NCBI GenBank assembly: GCA_023150555.1
Contig: JAKLKQ010000043.1
Span: forward strand, 1-57,583
DNA length: 57,583 nucleotides
DNA from: Planctomycetota bacterium
GTDB lineage: Bacteria; Planctomycetota; SZUA-567; H5-PLA8
Direction of reading: 5' to 3'
Shown: piece after piece, positions 28,039 through 36,261 of the stretch
Layout of the letters: each line of letters opens with the position of its first letter
How positions within the stretch are numbered: the stretch's first letter is position 1
The notes under the pieces: model-generated
Database searches by the model: none
What the model was told of the DNA's origin: nothing
What the model saw: the letters and a program-made list of their open reading frames with translations, nothing else
Made by a program: the position numbers and the translations under genes

Positions 28039-29058
28039 TTAAATGCCAAATTCCTTCAATTCGACTTCAAGCCGTTCGGTGTGCGCGGACTTTGCGCGCG
28101 CCTCCGGGCTGGCTTTCAGGCGCTCGAGCAGCAGCGCCACCGCGCGCGCGCCGAGTTGGCGCTCGGGCTGCCTCGCGATCACCAGCGGTCGGCGCAGCAG
28201 CGAAAGGAACGGGACCTCGTCGAAGCTGGCCATCGGCAGCGCGGCCCAGGGTTCGGCGGGCGCGGAAGCGAGGCGTTCGAGGCAGCCGATCAGGATCTTG
28301 TTGTTCGCGCAGACCAGCGCGTCGGGCGGCGTCCCAAGCTCGAGCAGCTGCGCGGCGTGGCGCTGGCCGCTGGCGACCGAGAAGTCGCCGTGCAGGACCA
28401 GCGCCGGATCGTGCTTGATGCGCTTTCCCTTAAGCGCAGCTAAAAATCCTTCCAGGCGCTCGCGGTGCGTGCTGGCTTCCTCGCGCCCGCCCAGGAACGC
28501 GATCCGCCGCGCGCCGCGGTTCAGCAGTGCCTCGGTGAGCATCCGCGCGGCCTTGCGGTTCTCGACTGCCACGCCGTCGCACGGCAGGCCATCGATAAAG
28601 CGGTCGATCAGCACGAGCGGGAAGCGTTCGTCCTTCAGCTTTGCCAGGTGCGCGACGGCCGCGCCGCTGCCGCCGGCGGGCGCGACCAGGAGCCCATCGA
28701 CGCCGCGGCTGCGCAGATTCTCGATGTAGGCCTGTTCGCGCGCGGGGTCCTCGCCGGACGAACCGACGACGACGGCGAAGCCCTGCTGTTCGGCGGCCTG
28801 CTCGGCCGCCCAGGCCAGGTTCGCGAAGAACGGGTTGGAGATGTCGCTGACGACTAGGCCGAGCGTGCGCGTGGAGGCCGTGCGCAGGCCGCGGGCGAGC
28901 TGCGAGGGCCTGTAGCCGCGGCGGGTGGCTTCCTTTAGAATGCGCTCGGCAGTATCGGAGGCGATGCGGAACTTCTGCGCCTGGCCGCTGAGCACGCGGC
29001 TGACGGTGCTGCGCGAGACGCGCAGGCTGTCGGCGATGTCGGACATGCGCACGGCCAC
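28039..29058 (-). CDS. LacI-family transcription repressor
   Basis: 339 residues. An N-terminal LacI helix-turn-helix (MSDIADSLRVSRSTVSRVLSG) and hinge lead into a periplasmic-binding-protein-like sensor domain (TLGLVVSDISNPFFANL, then RIAFLGG and the TERLEVELKEFGI tail). It should bind a sugar and control the isomerase and kinase genes downstream. The GTG at 29058 has CGGAG 9 bases upstream; an ATG four codons later is the alternative. A matching palindromic operator lies 21 bases upstream of the start. Confidence 0.92.
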   Translation of the reverse strand: MAVRMSDIADSLRVSRSTVSRVLSGQAQKFRIASDTAERILKEATRRGYRPSQLARGLRTASTRTLGLVVSDISNPFFANLAWAAEQAAEQQGFAVVVGSSGEDPAREQAYIENLRSRGVDGLLVAPAGGSGAAVAHLAKLKDERFPLVLIDRFIDGLPCDGVAVENRKAARMLTEALLNRGARRIAFLGGREEASTHRERLEGFLAALKGKRIKHDPALVLHGDFSVASGQRHAAQLLELGTPPDALVCANNKILIGCLERLASAPAEPWAALPMASFDEVPFLSLLRRPLVIARQPERQLGARAVALLLERLKASPEARAKSAHTERLEVELKEFGI

Positions 29059-29078
29059 GGGCGAAGCTCCGAATTGCT

Positions 29079-29098
29079 TTGCTCAATCGAGTGAGCAA
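29079..29098. promoter_or_regulatory. LacI-type operator
   Basis: A perfect inverted repeat, TTGCTCA and TGAGCAA around 6 bases. It lies between the lacI promoter and start codon, and upstream of the divergent Clp_N gene at 29145. Its size and place fit autorepression by the LacI protein and may also affect the opposite gene. Confidence 0.7.
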
Positions 29099-29100
29099 CG

Positions 29101-29129
29101 ACTATATAGAGGATTTTGGGCCGAGGCAA
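29101..29129 (-). promoter_or_regulatory. Promoter of the lacI-isomerase-kinase operon
   Basis: On the minus strand TTGCCT (29124-29129) and TATAGT (29101-29106) are separated by 17 bases, with the operator directly downstream, so bound repressor would block initiation. Confidence 0.55.
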
Positions 29130-29144
29130 GAGGTTTTTCCAGAC

Positions 29145-30029
29145 ATGTTCGACCGATTCACCGAACGCGCGCGAAAGGTGATGAGCTATGCCAGGCAAGA
29201 AGCCGAGCGCCTGAACCACGACTACATCGGGACAGAGCATATCCTGCTGGGACTCTGCATGGTTGAACCAGGCCTTGGCATCTTTATCCTTCGCCTGACT
29301 GCCAAACCCGATGAGGTCAAAAAAGAAGTTCTGAAGCGCGTCCAGAAAGGTAAGAAGCGGGTCGCTTTCAAACAGATTCCATTCACAGTTCCAGCCAAGA
29401 AGGTTCTGGAATTCGCCATCGACGAGGCGGATAAGCTGGGGAACGATTGCCCAGACACGGAGCACCTGCTCCTCGGCTTGTTGAGGGAAGGAGACGGAAC
29501 TGCAGCCCAGGTACTAGTTGATGCAGGCCTCGATATTTTTTCGTGCCGAAAGGAAATCCTGAAAGTCGACCGCAGTGCCGTCGTAGAGTTTTCAAAATGG
29601 TCGCCAAAGGCAAAAGATATCTTCAATGGCGCGATCGCCATTGCAAAATCCTTAAATTCCGCACAGATGGAACTCGAACACGTATTGATGGCGCTGCTTG
29701 ACACCAAGGGCTCCAACGCATTAACCATCCTCAATGAACTGGGCTGCAGCGTCGAATTGGTTAAACGCGCAGTCCAATCCAAGCTTGTCAAGGATATGGC
29801 GAAAACACTTTCGGATCGCCTGCCCTTCTCATTATATACGCAGAGTTCACTTTCGTTTGCCTGCACCGCAGCCAACGGATGGAACAAAGGTTATCTTGGG
29901 AGTGAACATATCCTGCTTGGCACCATGCACGCCACTTGTATCCACAGTGAGCCTACGCCCCACTTGGACCTGTTCGTGCGAATGCAAGATGTACGAGACT
30001 TGGCGAAATCATTTACGAAGGAAGACTGA
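29145..30029 (+). CDS. Stand-alone protein with two tandem Clp N-terminal domains
   Basis: 294 residues. It starts MFDRFTERARKVMSYARQEA, like the N-domain of ClpC/ClpA. Four repeat signatures follow: GTEHILLGL (29-37), DTEHLLLGLL (104-113), ELEHVLMALL (176-185) and GSEHILLGTM (251-260). This means two Clp_N domains in a row. There is no Walker A or B motif and no AAA+ domain, so it cannot be an unfoldase. It may be an adaptor or decoy that binds Clp substrates or adaptors, or a degenerate Clp relative; ClpS-type and stress proteins with lone Clp_N domains are known. Codon use is visibly more AT-rich than neighbours, suggesting transfer. A weak AAGAGG lies 11-12 bases before the ATG. Confidence 0.8.
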   Translation: MFDRFTERARKVMSYARQEAERLNHDYIGTEHILLGLCMVEPGLGIFILRLTAKPDEVKKEVLKRVQKGKKRVAFKQIPFTVPAKKVLEFAIDEADKLGNDCPDTEHLLLGLLREGDGTAAQVLVDAGLDIFSCRKEILKVDRSAVVEFSKWSPKAKDIFNGAIAIAKSLNSAQMELEHVLMALLDTKGSNALTILNELGCSVELVKRAVQSKLVKDMAKTLSDRLPFSLYTQSSLSFACTAANGWNKGYLGSEHILLGTMHATCIHSEPTPHLDLFVRMQDVRDLAKSFTKED

Positions 30030-30052
30030 CCCCTCGCCGCTCACCTCTGCCG

Positions 30053-32029
30053 TCAGGCCTTTGACGAGGCAACACGGAAGGTCACGCAGAGATCCTTGAT
30101 CTCGCCGGGGCCCAGGGGCACGGTGTACTCGAAGGCCTTCGACGGGTCGGCCACCGGCACGCCGTGGCGCTTCTCGGCCGTGCCTTCCTGCCACTCGTGG
30201 ATGATCTCGAGTTGCGGGACCTTCGCCGCGTCGGCGCCGGGTAGCGCCGGCAGCGCGCACGTCACGCGCGCCATCACTTCCCAGCCCGGCGTGTCGCTGG
30301 TGACGCGCACGAAGAGTTCCTGCGCGGGCTTCGCGAGCACGTGCTCGCCGTCGATGCAGTAGTGGTAGCGGTCCTTGTGGAGCGGCGCGGCTTCTTCCTT
30401 CACCAGCGTCCACGGGCCGTCCGGCGACGTGGAGACCTCGATACGCGCCTTCGGCTTGCGCGCGTTGTAGTCGGCCGGCGGCGGCTCATCGATCTCGCCC
30501 TGCCACGCCGCCTGGCTGGCCCAGATCCACGCGCGCGCGATCGGGTACGGCGCCAGCACCCGCGGCGCGACACGGAAGACCGCCGACCAGGGCTTGGCCG
30601 GATCCACGGGGCTCAGCCGGTTCGTCGGCGCGTCGCCGCGCTTGAGGTTCTGCGACGAGACCAGGGCCGCATCGAAGGCTTCCTGTCCGCTTTCGATGTC
30701 CGCGCGCCAGACTTCGCTGAGCGTCCGCTGCTTCGCATCGTCGCCGCCGTGGTAGGCAAAGGTCTTGCCCGCTCCAGTGCGGGGGCCGCGTCCGAGGTAC
30801 GGATACGCGTTGTGCGCGTGGCTGAACCACGTCTCCGTCTTCAGGCGCTTGGCGACGGCCGCGCCCTTCAGTTCGACGGCAATCACCGCGCGGTGCATGC
30901 GGTCAAGCTGCCCGGTCAGGTCGGCGCGCAGGACCGTGTTGCCGGGGTCCCGCGTCGAGGCGACCACTTCGTAGTACTCCCCGTCGGCGCTCAGCAGCAG
31001 CGTCGCTTCGCTCTGCGAGCCGTTGGGCAGCGAGACTTCCAATTCGACGACGACGCCTTCGCGCTTCTTGGTCGAATCGTCGCTGTCCTCCGGCTTGCCG
31101 GTGATGACCCACGGCGACTGGATCAGCCACGTCGCGCGCGCGGTCTGCTTCAGGTCCTTCGCGGCCAGGCCCATCACGGTCACGGCCACGTTGTCGAGTT
31201 TCCACGCGCCCAGCGCCACGTCGCGCGACTGGTCCGTCAGGTCGGGCTCGTAGCGGAAGACGCCGTTGAAGTACGAGCGGTGCGGGGGGAAGCGTTCGCG
31301 CGGGCCGCGGCCCTTCCACTCGGCGTTGTTCTTGCCCTTGCCCTCGGCGACCCAGTGCTTCGGGAAGTGCCAACGCCCGCCGACCGGACGCGACCAGCGG
31401 ATCAACTGCTCGCCGGGGCGCAGCACGTAGTCCATCGCGTGGAACTGCTGGATGTGCCGCGGCATCGCGCCGCCGACGCCGGGCTTGTAGCAGCCTTCGG
31501 CGATGCCCTCGGGCGAGCGGTCGGGCAGGCCGTAGGGCGTGATTTTTTCGTAGGGCTTGCTGATCAGCGTGTGATCGGCGAGGCACTCCTTCAGGGACGC
31601 GATGGCGTGGTTGCCGTCGCGCTTGCGGTAGTAGCCGGGCATGTCGCAGTCGAAGAGGTGCCAGCCGCCATCGAAGTAGGCCTCGTTGAGCGTATGGCCC
31701 GTGACGCCGATGATGCGCGCGGGCACGCCGCCGGCCTCGCAGACGTTCGCGAAGACCGCCGCGACGGTGCCACAGAGCATGTAGCCGTAACTGTTGATGA
31801 GTTTGAGAGGATCCTTGACGTAGTCGAGCTTCATGTAGGGGCGTTCGACGTCGCGGTCGCCCGGCGACCAGAAGTGGTAGAAGCCGCAGACGGGGTCGAC
31901 GGCCCACTTCCAGACCTCGATGGCGAGGGCCTCGCCCTGCTTGCCCGCAAAGCGCGGGTGCGCGAGCAGGCGCCTGAGGCTGCTGGTGTCCGGATAGGCG
32001 GTGTCGTGGATCCAGGGCGTGACGTGCAT
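30053..32029 (-). CDS. Transglutaminase-like protein with large C-terminal region
   Basis: 658 residues. The first ~150 carry a transglutaminase-type papain-like triad: Cys86 in YMLCGTVA, His112 in GHTLNEAYF and Asp127 in GWHLFD. Beyond that lie beta-rich regions with no family I recognise, including LIRWSRPVGGRWHF and a C-terminal Ig- or sugar-binding-like stretch. No signal peptide is seen. Such proteins may be peptidases or amidases of peptides or cell-wall material, but the substrate is unknown. The ATG has GAGGA 9 bases upstream. It converges with the Clp_N gene across 23 bases. Confidence 0.7.
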   Translation of the reverse strand: MHVTPWIHDTAYPDTSSLRRLLAHPRFAGKQGEALAIEVWKWAVDPVCGFYHFWSPGDRDVERPYMKLDYVKDPLKLINSYGYMLCGTVAAVFANVCEAGGVPARIIGVTGHTLNEAYFDGGWHLFDCDMPGYYRKRDGNHAIASLKECLADHTLISKPYEKITPYGLPDRSPEGIAEGCYKPGVGGAMPRHIQQFHAMDYVLRPGEQLIRWSRPVGGRWHFPKHWVAEGKGKNNAEWKGRGPRERFPPHRSYFNGVFRYEPDLTDQSRDVALGAWKLDNVAVTVMGLAAKDLKQTARATWLIQSPWVITGKPEDSDDSTKKREGVVVELEVSLPNGSQSEATLLLSADGEYYEVVASTRDPGNTVLRADLTGQLDRMHRAVIAVELKGAAVAKRLKTETWFSHAHNAYPYLGRGPRTGAGKTFAYHGGDDAKQRTLSEVWRADIESGQEAFDAALVSSQNLKRGDAPTNRLSPVDPAKPWSAVFRVAPRVLAPYPIARAWIWASQAAWQGEIDEPPPADYNARKPKARIEVSTSPDGPWTLVKEEAAPLHKDRYHYCIDGEHVLAKPAQELFVRVTSDTPGWEVMARVTCALPALPGADAAKVPQLEIIHEWQEGTAEKRHGVPVADPSKAFEYTVPLGPGEIKDLCVTFRVASSKA

Positions 32030-32079
32030 CGCGTGCGTCCTCGAGAGCTTGGAAACCCGGTCATTGCCGCGCTTTAGCT

Positions 32080-32085
32080 ATTGTA
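32080..32085 (-). promoter_or_regulatory. Candidate -10 box for the transglutaminase-like gene
   Basis: TACAAT on the minus strand, about 50 bases before the ATG at 32029, directly preceded by TG. The -35 side (TTTTCC or CCTTTT) is a weak match, so this is tentative. Confidence 0.3.
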
Positions 32086-32279
32086 CACCGGCGCGCGGCG
32101 GGAAAAGGGGGCATTCTTCCCTCGCCCCTGGCGCTATCCGGTACCTGCCCGGCCGCCACCTTCTGTTGCGCGGGAGGCGCAGCTCCACTATCTTGGAAGA
32201 CTCAAGCCAGCACAACGGGGCGCCGAGCGACGGCGCCTCTTGCTTTGTCCGCGAACCCTGAACCAAGGAGCACACCGCG

Positions 32280-33155
32280 ATGGGCAAGCCGTTCTCCGAT
32301 TTCTCGAAGTACTGCGCTTTCGGCCTCGAGACGGTCGAAGAGAGCATCGATCTGGTCCACAAGATGGGCCCGTCGGGCGTGGAAGTCGTCAGCGGCCGCG
32401 AAGGCGAGTACCGCTACTGGGACCCCGAGACGCTGAAGGTCGACCGCGACTGCGAAGACCTGTTCATCAAGAAGATCGAGGAGCACAAGCTCAACTGCCT
32501 GTTCCTGAGCGAGGAATGCGGGCAGAAGGACTTCAAGGGCAAGGGCGAGCGCGTCGTCGTCGTCAGCGACCCCTTTGACGGCTCCCTCCTTTATAAGCGC
32601 CAGATCCCGGCGTTCTGGTTCACCACGCTGGCGGTGCTGAAGGAGAACGGCCAGGGCATCAGTGCCGTCGTCGGCGACTGCGCCGCGCGGCAGGTCGACT
32701 TCAGCGACGGCAACAAGGCCTACACCGCGCGGTTGAACCGCGGCCAGCTGGAAGGCCTGCGCCCGGCGAAGAAGAACAGCACGAAGGAACTGGGCAAGGC
32801 ATTCCTCGAGACCTACCTGATGAAGCCGCACTACCTGTACCCGGCGGCGAAGGACTTCGAACCGCTGCTGAGCAAGGTGAAGTTCGTGCTGCCCAACGGC
32901 GGGCCGGGCGGCTTCAGCGACGTGGCCATGGGCCGCACCGATGTCTACTTCGCGCACAAGCAGCCGTTCACGGACATCTTCGCCGGGCTTCCCATCGCCG
33001 AGGCCGCCGGCTGCGTAATCACCGACTTCGACGGCAACCCGGTTAAGTACCGCAGCGACGTAAAGAGCCGCTGGCACATCGTCTGCAGCTGCACCGAGGA
33101 ACTGCACAAGGAAGTGCTGAAGGTCATCAAGGACCTGCCGCGCGCGGCACTTTGA
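32280..33155 (+). CDS. Inositol-monophosphatase/FBPase-like sugar phosphatase
   Basis: 291 residues of the Mg2+-dependent, Li+-sensitive phosphatase superfamily. The metal-binding motifs are present: EE at 78-79 (LSEECG), DPFDGS at 97-102 for the usual DPIDGT, and the late FTDIFAGLPIAEAAG where Asp and the AG turn complete the site. The substrate is a phosphorylated sugar or inositol; sequence does not tell which. The ATG follows AAGGAG by 9 bases. The next gene, a left-handed beta-helix protein, starts 72 bases downstream with a strong hairpin between, so the pair is probably an operon. Confidence 0.85.
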   Translation: MGKPFSDFSKYCAFGLETVEESIDLVHKMGPSGVEVVSGREGEYRYWDPETLKVDRDCEDLFIKKIEEHKLNCLFLSEECGQKDFKGKGERVVVVSDPFDGSLLYKRQIPAFWFTTLAVLKENGQGISAVVGDCAARQVDFSDGNKAYTARLNRGQLEGLRPAKKNSTKELGKAFLETYLMKPHYLYPAAKDFEPLLSKVKFVLPNGGPGGFSDVAMGRTDVYFAHKQPFTDIFAGLPIAEAAGCVITDFDGNPVKYRSDVKSRWHIVCSCTEELHKEVLKVIKDLPRAAL

Positions 33156-33177
33156 TCGAACGCGAACCTTGCAACCC

Positions 33178-33198
33178 GCGGGCCGAGAAAAGGCCCGC
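33178..33198 (+). repeat. Intercistronic hairpin
   Basis: A 7-bp G+C stem, GCGGGCC and GGCCCGC with a 7-base A-rich loop, in the gap between the phosphatase and beta-helix genes. No T-tract follows, so it may protect or partly uncouple the upstream message rather than end it. Confidence 0.5.
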
Positions 33199-33227
33199 CT
33201 GAACGAACGAAAAGGAGCATGACGCAC

Positions 33228-33938
33228 ATGGCCAACGGATTCGGACCCGGCGACATCTGGGACCTGAGCAAGACGCACCACGCCGGCCTGTACAAGGGCT
33301 GCGAGTACGCCTGGGACGCCCTGAAGCGCATCAACGATTACGTCGTCGCCAAGCTGAAGGAAGTGGGCGCCGAGGGCAAGACCGTCAACAAGGGCAAACT
33401 GCTGGGCAGCCCCTTCATCGACAAGAACGTCTTCATCGACGAAGGCACCGTCGTCGAGCACGGCGCGATGATCAAGGGCCCCTGCTACATCGGCAAGAAC
33501 TGCGAGATCCGCAACGGCGCCTACCTACGCGGCAGCGTGCTGGTCGACGACGGCACGGTAATCGGCAACAGCTGCGAGGTCAAGAACGCGGTCTTCCACG
33601 AGAAGGGCAACGTCCCGCACTTCGCCTACGTCGGCGACAGCATCCTGGGCTTCAAGGCCCACTTCGGCGCGGGCGTGAAGGTCAGCAACGTGAAGCTGAC
33701 GTGGGAGACGATCAAAGTCAAAGTCGGCAGCCAGACCGTCGATACGGGCCTGAAGAAGTTCGGCGCGATCGTCGGCGACGAAGTGGACGTCGGCTGCAAC
33801 GCGGTGCTGAATCCCGGCAGCATCATCAAGCGCCGCTGCATCGTCTACCCGCTCTCGAGCTTCCGCGGCATCCTGGAGCCCGAGCAGATTTACAAGACCA
33901 AGCCCGGCGCCGAGATCGTCAAGCGCGAAGACCGCTGA
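33228..33938 (+). CDS. Left-handed beta-helix protein (GlmU C-terminal-like)
   Basis: 236 residues. After ~60 mostly helical residues come hexapeptide repeats (FIDKNVFIDEGTVVEHGAMI, YIGKNCEIRNGAYL, VLVDDGTVIGNSCEVKNA, later VGDEVDVGCNAVLNPG). These form the trimeric left-handed beta-helix of acyltransferases and of sugar-nucleotidyltransferase C-termini. No nucleotidyltransferase domain is present. Similar proteins in chlamydiae and relatives are annotated as UDP-GlcNAc pyrophosphorylase-like. The ATG at 33228 is preferred because AAAGGAG lies 10 bases before it; the ATG at 33219 is too close to that site. Confidence 0.8.
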   Translation: MANGFGPGDIWDLSKTHHAGLYKGCEYAWDALKRINDYVVAKLKEVGAEGKTVNKGKLLGSPFIDKNVFIDEGTVVEHGAMIKGPCYIGKNCEIRNGAYLRGSVLVDDGTVIGNSCEVKNAVFHEKGNVPHFAYVGDSILGFKAHFGAGVKVSNVKLTWETIKVKVGSQTVDTGLKKFGAIVGDEVDVGCNAVLNPGSIIKRRCIVYPLSSFRGILEPEQIYKTKPGAEIVKREDR

Positions 33939-33965
33939 TACCGGACGCTTGCTTCTGAATTTGTG

Positions 33966-33995
33966 AAAAGGGCTTCCGTAAGGAGGCCCTTTTTT
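33966..33995 (+). terminator. Intrinsic terminator after the beta-helix gene
   Basis: A 12-bp stem (AAAAGGGCTTCC with GGAGGCCCTTTT, one G-U) and a GTAA loop, followed by a T-run. The A-run on the other side makes it usable on the minus strand too, for the convergent symporter operon ending at 34021. Confidence 0.85.
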
Positions 33996-34020
33996 CATGC
34001 CTGCGAAGTGGGGAAGCCCG

Positions 34021-35856
34021 TCAGATCGTGTAGCTGCCGGCCTCCTCGCGGCGCGGGTAGCGGATGGCCTCGATCTGGTCCTGCACCTCCTGCGGCGGCG
34101 GCGGCGTCACGCGGGAGACCGCGAGCGTCACGGCGAAGTTGATCAGCATGCCCACCGAGCCGATACCTTCGGGCGAGATTCCGAAGAGCCATTCGTCCGG
34201 TACGTTTTTGGCGGGGTTGATGAACTTGAAGAATACGATGTAGGCCGCAGTGAAGGCGATGCCGGTGATCATGCCGGCGATGGCGCCCTGCTTGGTGGTG
34301 CGCTTGCTGAAAATGCCCAGCACGATGATCGGGAAAAAACTCGACGCCGCCAGCCCGAACGCGAAGGCCACCACCTGCCCCACGAACGCCGGCGGCCAGA
34401 TGCCCAGCAGCCCCGCCGCAATGACGGCCAGGCCCGCCGCGACGCGCGCGAAGAAGAGTTCTTCCATCTCGGTCATGTTCGGCTTGAGCATGCGCTTCAT
34501 CAGGTCGTGGCTGATCGCGGAGCTGATCACCAGCAGCAGGCCCGCCGCGGTGCTGAGTGCCGCCGCGAGACCGCCGGCCGCCACCAGCGCGACCACCCAC
34601 GCCGGCAACTCGGCGATCTCCGGGTTGGCCAGGACAATGATATCCGGATCGACCTCCAGCTCCGCTGGGCCAGGATCGCCCATCTTCTTGATGCCCGAAA
34701 CAAGGCCGTCCTCATTGCCATCCGTAAACTTGATGAGCTGGGTCTGCTCCCACTTCTTTACCCACGGCGGCATCGCCTCGTAGGATTGGCCTTCCACGGT
34801 CTGGATCAGGTTCACGCGCGCGAAGGCCGCCACGGCCGGCGCGGTCGTGTAGAGGATGCCGATGAACAGCAGCGCCCAGAAGGCGCTCCAGCGCGCCGCG
34901 CGCACGCTGGGCACGGTGTAGAAGCGGATGATCACGTGCGGCAGGCCCGCGGTGCCCACCATCAGGGCCAGGGCGATGGCGAAGACGTCGGCGAGATTCT
35001 TCTTGTTGTCCGCGAAGGCCGCCGTGTATTCGGGCAGGCCCAGGTCCGTGTGGATCTGGTCAAGCGCCTCCAGCAGCGCCACGCCGGCCTTCTTGCCTTC
35101 CTGCAGTGAACTGACAAATCCGATCTGCGGCACCGGGTTGCCCGTCAGCTTGTAGCTGATTGCGCATGCAGGGATCACGAACGCGACGATCAGCACCCAA
35201 TACTGCGCGACCTGGGTCCAGGTGATGCCCTTCATGCCCCCCAACGTTGCGTAGAAGAAGACGATGAACATGCCGATCACTACGCCCCAGGTCACCGGGA
35301 CATCCAGGAACCGGGCAAAGACGATGCCCACCCCGCGCATCTGGCCCGCGACATAGGTGAACGAGACGAAGATCGCGCAGATCAGCGCCACTAGCCGCGC
35401 GGTGTTGCTGTAATAGCGGTCGCCCACGAAGTCCGGCACGGTGAACTTACCGAACTTGCGCAGGTACGGCGCAAGCAGGAGAGCCAGCAGCACGTAGCCG
35501 CCGGTCCAACCCATCAGGTACACGCAGCCGTCGTAGCCCATAAAGGAAATCAGACCGGCCATGCCGAGGAACGAGGCGGCGCTCATCCAGTCCGCGCCCG
35601 TGGCCATGCCGTTGAAGATGGCCGGCACGCCGTGCCCCGCGACGTAGAAGCCGCCGGTAGTGTGCGCGCGCGTGGCGATGGCGATGCCGAGGTACAGCGC
35701 GAAGGTGGCGCCGACGATGATGTAGGTCCACAGGCGGATTCCGCTGGCGTAGGCCTCGGTTGCTTCGGCTGGCGCCTCGGCGGCCCACGCGCCGCCGGTG
35801 CAGAATACCGCGGCGGCGGCAAACGAAAGGGCGTTCCTCAGGGCACGAGCGTTCAA
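34021..35856 (-). CDS. Sodium:solute symporter, large subunit (VC_2705/ActP-like)
   Basis: 611 residues with a signal-like N-terminus and about 13 membrane segments of the SSS fold (YLGIAIATR, GADWMSAASFLGMAGLISFMGYDG, AGQMRGVGIVFAR, GTAGLPHVIIRFY). Residues 290-330 and 400-460 form larger soluble loops than usual. It takes up a carboxylate such as acetate, or a similar solute, driven by Na+, in the inner membrane. The start is a TTG at 35856 that overlaps the DUF4212 stop (TTGA) and has GGAGGA 3 bases upstream; frames further upstream are shadow. The pairing with a DUF4212 subunit is diagnostic for the VC_2705 subfamily. Confidence 0.9.
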   Translation of the reverse strand: MNARALRNALSFAAAAVFCTGGAWAAEAPAEATEAYASGIRLWTYIIVGATFALYLGIAIATRAHTTGGFYVAGHGVPAIFNGMATGADWMSAASFLGMAGLISFMGYDGCVYLMGWTGGYVLLALLLAPYLRKFGKFTVPDFVGDRYYSNTARLVALICAIFVSFTYVAGQMRGVGIVFARFLDVPVTWGVVIGMFIVFFYATLGGMKGITWTQVAQYWVLIVAFVIPACAISYKLTGNPVPQIGFVSSLQEGKKAGVALLEALDQIHTDLGLPEYTAAFADNKKNLADVFAIALALMVGTAGLPHVIIRFYTVPSVRAARWSAFWALLFIGILYTTAPAVAAFARVNLIQTVEGQSYEAMPPWVKKWEQTQLIKFTDGNEDGLVSGIKKMGDPGPAELEVDPDIIVLANPEIAELPAWVVALVAAGGLAAALSTAAGLLLVISSAISHDLMKRMLKPNMTEMEELFFARVAAGLAVIAAGLLGIWPPAFVGQVVAFAFGLAASSFFPIIVLGIFSKRTTKQGAIAGMITGIAFTAAYIVFFKFINPAKNVPDEWLFGISPEGIGSVGMLINFAVTLAVSRVTPPPPQEVQDQIEAIRYPRREEAGSYTI

Positions 35857-36164
35857 GCATCCTCCTCCACGTCGCTGGTGTCTTCCTTGCGCTCCTCGAC
35901 GTGGAACACGCGATCCTCGCGGTCCATTACTATGGCGTAGACGAAGATCAGCGCGATGAAGACGTAGATGCTGCCCTGCTGCGCGAACCAGAAACCCAGC
36001 TTGAAGCTGCCCAGAGGGATCGCGTTCAACTGGTTCACGAATAAGACGCCGCACCCCAGGGAGACGGCCGCCCAGACCGCCAGCAGCACGGCCACGATCT
36101 TGACGTTCGTGCGCCAGTAGCGGCGATGCTCATCGCCGGGACCGCCGCAATTGGAGTCGGCCAT
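35853..36164 (-). CDS. Symporter small subunit (DUF4212)
   Basis: 103 residues with two membrane helices (VKIVAVLLAVWAAVSLGCGVLF near 21-42 and GSIYVFIALIFVYAIVMDRED near 64-84) and an acidic C-terminus. The WRTN entry and FWFAQQGSIYVF motif identify the DUF4212/TIGR03647 family, always encoded next to the large symporter subunit. It overlaps the large subunit by 4 bases. A purine-rich AAGAGGTAG lies 8-10 bases before the ATG. Confidence 0.92.
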   Translation of the reverse strand: MADSNCGGPGDEHRRYWRTNVKIVAVLLAVWAAVSLGCGVLFVNQLNAIPLGSFKLGFWFAQQGSIYVFIALIFVYAIVMDREDRVFHVEERKEDTSDVEEDA

Positions 36165-36202
36165 CGGAAACCTACCTCTTGGAGTTTAGTTTCAGCCGGC
36201 AC

Positions 36203-36231
36203 AACAGACTCGATGCGACGCTTCTTGTCAA
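36203..36231 (-). promoter_or_regulatory. Candidate promoter of the symporter operon
   Basis: On the minus strand a perfect TTGACA (36226-36231) is 17 bases from TCTGTT (36203-36208), which is a poor -10. The start site would be about 32 bases before the DUF4212 ATG. Confidence 0.35.
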
Positions 36232-36261
36232 GAGGCGGACGGCGGGCGAATCGTCAAGAAA

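Noticed and set aside
36165..36261. Small gene between DUF4212 and the giant PDZ gene
   Set aside because: No start with a ribosome binding site and no frame of useful length; the gap holds only the candidate symporter promoter.
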